A stretch of 64,000 nt of DNA, taken from NCBI RefSeq assembly GCF_005845215.1, contig NZ_SPHO01000008.1, forward strand, positions 1 to 64,000, read 5' to 3'. Position 1 is the first letter of the stretch. The number at the start of each line of letters is the position of its first letter. Below, piece after piece: positions 60,541 through 64,000 of the stretch. The DNA is from Clostridium sp. 1001271st1 H5 (GTDB lineage: Bacteria > Bacillota > Clostridia > Lachnospirales > Lachnospiraceae). The notes beneath the pieces were generated by a model. It did not search any database. It was not told the DNA's origin and saw only the letters and a list, made by a program, of their open reading frames with translations. The translations under genes and the position numbers were made by a program.

Positions 60541-60711
60541 ATTTGCAGCGGTTAGGTCTAAGAATCAATGCCGGTACCCATAAAGTATAAGGGTCAATAT
60601 CGTCAAAGCCAACCACGGCACAGTCCTCAGATACACGCAGCTCCCCTGGTCTTTCAGGGTTTTCATGGCGCCGGTGGCCCTGGTGTCGCCTGCTGCAAAT
60701 ACAGCGGTGAA
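60541..60711 (-). pseudogene. scrap of a LacI-family regulator
   Basis: On the minus strand TAVFAAGDTRATGAMKTLKD is followed, after a +1/-1 shift, by RVSEDCAVVGFDDIDPYTLW. This is the C-terminal effector-domain signature of LacI-type regulators (VPEDVAVVGFDDI...). No DNA-binding part remains on either side. Apart from this scrap and the hairpin after it, 60491-60983 shows no gene. Confidence 0.65.
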
Positions 60712-60738
60712 TTAAAATCAAATATAGGCTGTTCGCTG

Positions 60739-60771
60739 CCCGGCAATTTTACAATTGCCGGGTGTTTTTTT
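60739..60771 (+). terminator. rho-independent terminator
   Basis: CCCGGCAATT-TTAC-AATTGCCGGG with seven T after it, on the plus strand. It may end the frameshifted GGDEF transcript. Confidence 0.8.
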
Positions 60772-60983
60772 GCTGCAGCTTATTGGAGTTATGGTCGGAT
60801 AGGTTGGATGGTTGGATAAAACATTCTGATATGCTTTTAGGGCATATGAATCCATTTAATCTAAGTATTTGATATAAATACAGTTTAAGATTAAAATAAA
60901 GTTATCAAAGGTTCCATCAATGATACCTGCCCTATTGCTTATATACGTCAGCATATTGAACAGATGAAAGGAAGGATGATACA

Positions 60984-62210
60984 ATGAGAAAAAATCTAAA
61001 AAGAATCATGGCCGGAGCATTAATGCTCACCGTATTTACGGGCACAGGATGCTCTGCACAGACCGCAGCCCGGAGCGAAGAGGGAAAGACCCAGGCGGAG
61101 GGCGCCGGCACTGCTGAGACAGAGAGTACCGGAGCCACCGGGGATGGAGGCGTCGGAGGCGCCGCAGCCGGAGGTGCCGCAGCCGGGGATGGAGCCTCCG
61201 GAGCTGTCAATTACGCAGCAATGGAGGATACATCCATCCGGGTGGAAAACATTGAGCTGACAGACCAGTGGGATAAGGTTTTTCCGCTCAGCCATGAGGT
61301 GAATCACAGGAAGGTCACCTTTGTCAACCATTTCGGCAATACATTGGCGGCTGATTTGTATGAGCCCAAGGAGTATACGGGCAGTCTCCCTGCAATTGCT
61401 GTCTGCGGTCCGTTCGGCGCGGTAAAGGAGCAGAGCTCCGGTCTTTATGCACAGGAGATGGCGAGGAGAGGTTTCCTGGCCATTGCCTTTGACCCGTCCT
61501 TTACAGGTGAAAGCAGCGGATATCCCAGGTACTTTAATTCACCGGATATCAATGTGGAGGATTACCAGGCTGCCATTGATTTCCTTTCCGTACAGGAGAA
61601 TGTCAACCCTGAGCAGATTGGCGTGATAGGTATCTGCGGCTGGGGCGGAATGGCACTTCAGACAGCGGCTCTGGATACCAGGGTCAAGGCAGCCGCAGCT
61701 ATGACCATGTACGATATGAGCCGGAATACGGCCCTTGGATATTTTGATTCTATTGATGAAGATGGAAGATACCAAGCGCGCGCTGCGTACAATCAGCAGA
61801 GAACAGAGGATTATAAGAACGGAGCATATGCGCTGGGCGGCGGCCTGCCGGAAGAAGCGCCGGCAGATGCCCCGCAGTATGTTAAAGACTATGTTGCCTA
61901 TTATAAGACCGACCGCGGTTACCATCCCCGTTCAGTCAATTCAAACAATGGCTGGGCCGCCACTGCCGGTGGCTCCCTGATGAATATGCGGCTGTTTGAA
62001 TACGCTCCTGAAATCCGAAGCGCAGTTCTGCTTGTGCATGGAGAAAAAGCGCATTCCTTAATGTACAGCCAGGACGCATATAAACTTCTTCAGGGCAGTA
62101 ATAAAGAGTTAATGATTATCCCGGATGCAACCCACACAGACCTGTATGACCAGATGGACAAGATTCCTTTTGACAAGCTGGAGCGTTTCTTTGCGGAGGC
62201 TTTTCAGTAA
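60984..62210 (+). CDS. alpha/beta-hydrolase lipoprotein (dienelactone-hydrolase-like)
   Basis: A 408-residue lipoprotein: signal peptide to the Cys in GTGC (Cys23), then a Gly/Ala-rich tether to about residue 75 built partly of a repeated GGAAAGGAAAG pattern, then an alpha/beta-hydrolase domain. The nucleophile elbow is GICGWGG, so cysteine replaces serine as in dienelactone hydrolase; the acid is in LVHGEKAHS and the histidine in PDATHTDLYD. Expected position is the outer face of the membrane. The substrate is unknown; relatives include esterases and peptidases. Starts at ATG 7 nt after AAAGGAAGG; neighbours are unrelated signalling genes. Confidence 0.83.
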   Translation: MRKNLKRIMAGALMLTVFTGTGCSAQTAARSEEGKTQAEGAGTAETESTGATGDGGVGGAAAGGAAAGDGASGAVNYAAMEDTSIRVENIELTDQWDKVFPLSHEVNHRKVTFVNHFGNTLAADLYEPKEYTGSLPAIAVCGPFGAVKEQSSGLYAQEMARRGFLAIAFDPSFTGESSGYPRYFNSPDINVEDYQAAIDFLSVQENVNPEQIGVIGICGWGGMALQTAALDTRVKAAAAMTMYDMSRNTALGYFDSIDEDGRYQARAAYNQQRTEDYKNGAYALGGGLPEEAPADAPQYVKDYVAYYKTDRGYHPRSVNSNNGWAATAGGSLMNMRLFEYAPEIRSAVLLVHGEKAHSLMYSQDAYKLLQGSNKELMIIPDATHTDLYDQMDKIPFDKLERFFAEAFQ

Positions 62211-62304
62211 GCAGCCTGCAGGGCGGGGTTCCTGTTTGGGGCTCCAATCCCGGATACCGGCGGGAATGGATTTAGGTTCAGTCTTACCTCCAAAAGCAAC
62301 ACGT

Positions 62305-62330
62305 CCCGGAACAACACATCGTGTTCCGGG
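62305..62330. terminator. terminator hairpin between convergent genes
   Basis: CCCGGAACA pairs with TGTTCCGGG between the hydrolase and the hybrid kinase genes. Confidence 0.6.
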
Positions 62331-62342
62331 CTGCAGCATTAT

Positions 62343-64000
62343 CTACCTAATCCACCGTTCCAGGGTTTCCATAAGTATCCCGATATCAATAGGCTTTGCA
62401 ATGTGGTCGTTCATACCTGCACTGTGGGCTTTTCCTATATCGGATGCAAATGCATTGGCTGTCAGGGCCAGGATGGGAATGGTATGGGCGTCCCCGCGTT
62501 CCAGGCCGCGGATTGTTTTGGTTGCTTTATATCCGTCCATCAGAGGCATCTGGATATCCATCAGAATACAGGCGTATTCCCCGGGAGCCGAGGCTTCAAA
62601 TTTATTGACTGCGATTAAGCCGTTTTCCGCTGTATCAATGAGAAGTCCATAGGTTTCAAGAAGTTCCACTGCGATTTCCCGGTTGAGTTCATTATCCTCT
62701 GCCAGCAGCAGCTTTTTACCGTTTAAAGCATTATTTGGTTTTCCTCCCAGGGCGTCCCAGGAGTCAGAACGGCCGCTTCTGCGGAATTTGTGGAAGGTCT
62801 GCACCATTTTTGATTTAAACAGAGGCTTTGTGATAAAGGCGTCTGCTCCCGCTGACCGGAACTTATCTTCAATTTCAGAAAAATCATAGGCGGAGACAAT
62901 GATAATAGGGGTATCCATGCCCACTCTTTTTCGGATTAGCTTTAATGTCTCCAGGCCGTCCATATCGGGCATAATCCAGTCCAGAATCACCGCAAAAAAG
63001 TCTTCCGCCGCTTCGTGGGCAGCAGCTACACGGTCCACGGCTTCCCGGCCGGACAGCACCCAGCTGCACTGCATTCCCAGTTCGTTCAGGATTTCAGTAA
63101 CGCTTTCACATATAATCCGGTCGTCGTCCGCAACCAGAACCGGAAGTCCGGCCAGCTCTGTGTAATCCGCCTCTGTCTCCCTGTATAAATCAAAGGTAAC
63201 GGCCACCACAAACTGGCTGCCTTTTCCAGGCGTACTTTTCACCTCAATGGTGCCGTTCATCATACGTACAATGTTCTGGGTGATTGCCATGCCAAGGCCG
63301 GTGCCCTGGATATTATTGATTCTGGCGTCATCTGCCCGGGAAAAGGGTTCGAAGACATGTGGGATGAAATCCTCTTGCATCCCAATTCCGGAGTCGGTTA
63401 CCACAAAAGAATACTGCCCCTTACCCTTTGCAAAACACGGGATTTCCTGAATCCGCAGACCGATAATTCCGCCGTCAGGCGTATATTTGGTGGCGTTGGA
63501 AAGCAGATTTACAAGCACCTGCTGCAGCCGTCCTCTGTCCGTAATAACCTTTTCATGGCGGACCCGGTTGGCGTTTACACGCAGTGTCTGATGCTTTTCC
63601 TCCACCAGGGGGCGGAATACATCCATTACGTCTTCAATCAGGTCCGGGAGGAAAACCTCCTCGGATATCAAGTCAATCTTCCCGCTTTCAATTTTGGACA
63701 TATCCAGAACCTCGTTTATGAGGTTCAGCAGATGGCGGCTGGCCGTGTTGATTTTTGCAAGGCAATCCTGTATTTTATCCGGGGAATTCAGGTTGGCCTG
63801 AGCAATGACCGACATTCCTATGATAGCGTTCATCGGCGTGCGGATATCATGGGACATGGAGGAAAGAAAGTTGGTTTTGGCGTCGTTGGCTATCTGGGCT
63901 GTCTTGCAGGCATCCTCCAGAACCTGTTTCTGCCGCACCTGTTCCATGCGCTCCCTGGTCACATCAAGGCCCACGCTGTAATAAGAGGGTACTCCGTCCC
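62343..64000 (-). CDS. hybrid sensor histidine kinase, C-terminal part (runs off the window)
   Basis: The frame is open to the right edge; the visible 552 residues begin DGVPSYYSVGLDVTRER, the end of a PAS domain. Then HisKA with MSHDIRTPMNAIIGM, HATPase with LVNLLSNATKYTPDGG and NIQGTGLGMAI, receiver 1 (VLVADDDRIICES, Asp in AVILDWIMPDMDG) and receiver 2 (LLLAEDNELNREIA, Asp in CILMDIQMPLMDG, lysine in HIAKPIDIG). Two receivers without an Hpt domain imply a phosphorelay to a separate protein. Receiver 2 resembles the receiver of the broken kinase at 57812. No start codon is in the window. Confidence 0.93.
   Translation of the reverse strand, partial: DGVPSYYSVGLDVTRERMEQVRQKQVLEDACKTAQIANDAKTNFLSSMSHDIRTPMNAIIGMSVIAQANLNSPDKIQDCLAKINTASRHLLNLINEVLDMSKIESGKIDLISEEVFLPDLIEDVMDVFRPLVEEKHQTLRVNANRVRHEKVITDRGRLQQVLVNLLSNATKYTPDGGIIGLRIQEIPCFAKGKGQYSFVVTDSGIGMQEDFIPHVFEPFSRADDARINNIQGTGLGMAITQNIVRMMNGTIEVKSTPGKGSQFVVAVTFDLYRETEADYTELAGLPVLVADDDRIICESVTEILNELGMQCSWVLSGREAVDRVAAAHEAAEDFFAVILDWIMPDMDGLETLKLIRKRVGMDTPIIIVSAYDFSEIEDKFRSAGADAFITKPLFKSKMVQTFHKFRRSGRSDSWDALGGKPNNALNGKKLLLAEDNELNREIAVELLETYGLLIDTAENGLIAVNKFEASAPGEYACILMDIQMPLMDGYKATKTIRGLERGDAHTIPILALTANAFASDIGKAHSAGMNDHIAKPIDIGILMETLERWIR

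Noticed and set aside
1..64000. tRNA, rRNA, CRISPR arrays or prophage
   Set aside because: No clover-leaf, rRNA motif, regularly spaced repeat array or phage gene was seen on either strand.

Overview
The window looks like chromosome of an anaerobic, saccharolytic and amino-acid-fermenting Firmicute, most likely a gut Lachnospiraceae (Enterocloster/Clostridium-like). This is inferred from the moderate base composition, strong AGGAGG ribosome sites, ferredoxin-dependent 2-oxoacid oxidation, GPH/TRAP/BCCT transporters, an IS256-type transposase start at the left edge, and the absence of respiratory genes. I see no rRNA, tRNA or CRISPR array.

Region by region. (1) 1-5.7 kb, minus strand: an alpha-galactoside locus with an AraC activator, GPH sugar symporter, GH36 alpha-galactosidase, YczE-like membrane protein and a PTS EIIA gene cut off after 46 codons by an IS256-family element. 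(2) 5.9-9.3 kb: a PIN-domain toxin stub, then a minus-strand operon pepD - DUF5058 membrane protein - second membrane protein, which looks like peptide or amino-acid use. (3) 9.7-20.9 kb: an IclR regulator diverges from a four-subunit 2-oxoacid:ferredoxin oxidoreductase plus a fused ADP-forming acyl-CoA synthetase. A second transcript carries RidA, a YitT-like protein, a BCCT transporter with an altered aromatic box, a proline-racemase-superfamily enzyme and an amidohydrolase. Shared TGAAAC-type tandem repeats at the promoters suggest one regulon. Together the genes suggest import of a cyclic amino acid, imine formation, RidA hydrolysis to a 2-oxo acid, and ATP from the acyl-CoA.

(4) 21-30.8 kb: LysR, a polysaccharide-deacetylase-fold amidohydrolase, a C45 self-processing acyltransferase/hydrolase, an AspT-family exchanger and DUF1622; then a minus-strand operon M20 peptidase - YfcC-type carrier - malic enzyme, diverging from a GntR regulator. 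(5) 31-41.6 kb: three related MFS carriers, a MalY/PatB-type aminotransferase, a two-component system, a zinc-independent-looking MDR oxidoreductase, a second proline-racemase paralogue and a LysR. (6) 42-54.5 kb: a PrpR-type sigma-54 activator facing a textbook -24/-12 promoter that drives MmgE/PrpD, an MBL-fold hydrolase, a TRAP transporter, PrpF-like isomerase, PrpB-like lyase, an aconitase-family two-subunit hydratase and a D-2-hydroxyacid dehydrogenase. This reads as a self-contained, import-fed pathway for a methyl-branched di- or tricarboxylate, ending in pyruvate.

(7) 54.5-64 kb: a ribose-type ABC transporter, then a decaying signalling patch: a hybrid histidine kinase broken by a 109-bp tandem duplication, a frameshifted GGDEF gene, a LacI scrap, an intact alpha/beta-hydrolase lipoprotein and the C-terminal part of another hybrid kinase that runs off the right edge. 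The most notable points are the PrpR/sigma-54/TRAP pathway, the imine-to-acyl-CoA fermentation hypothesis, and a segment near 9.75 kb and 30.8 kb in which duplicated gntR and iclR ends have decayed reciprocally.
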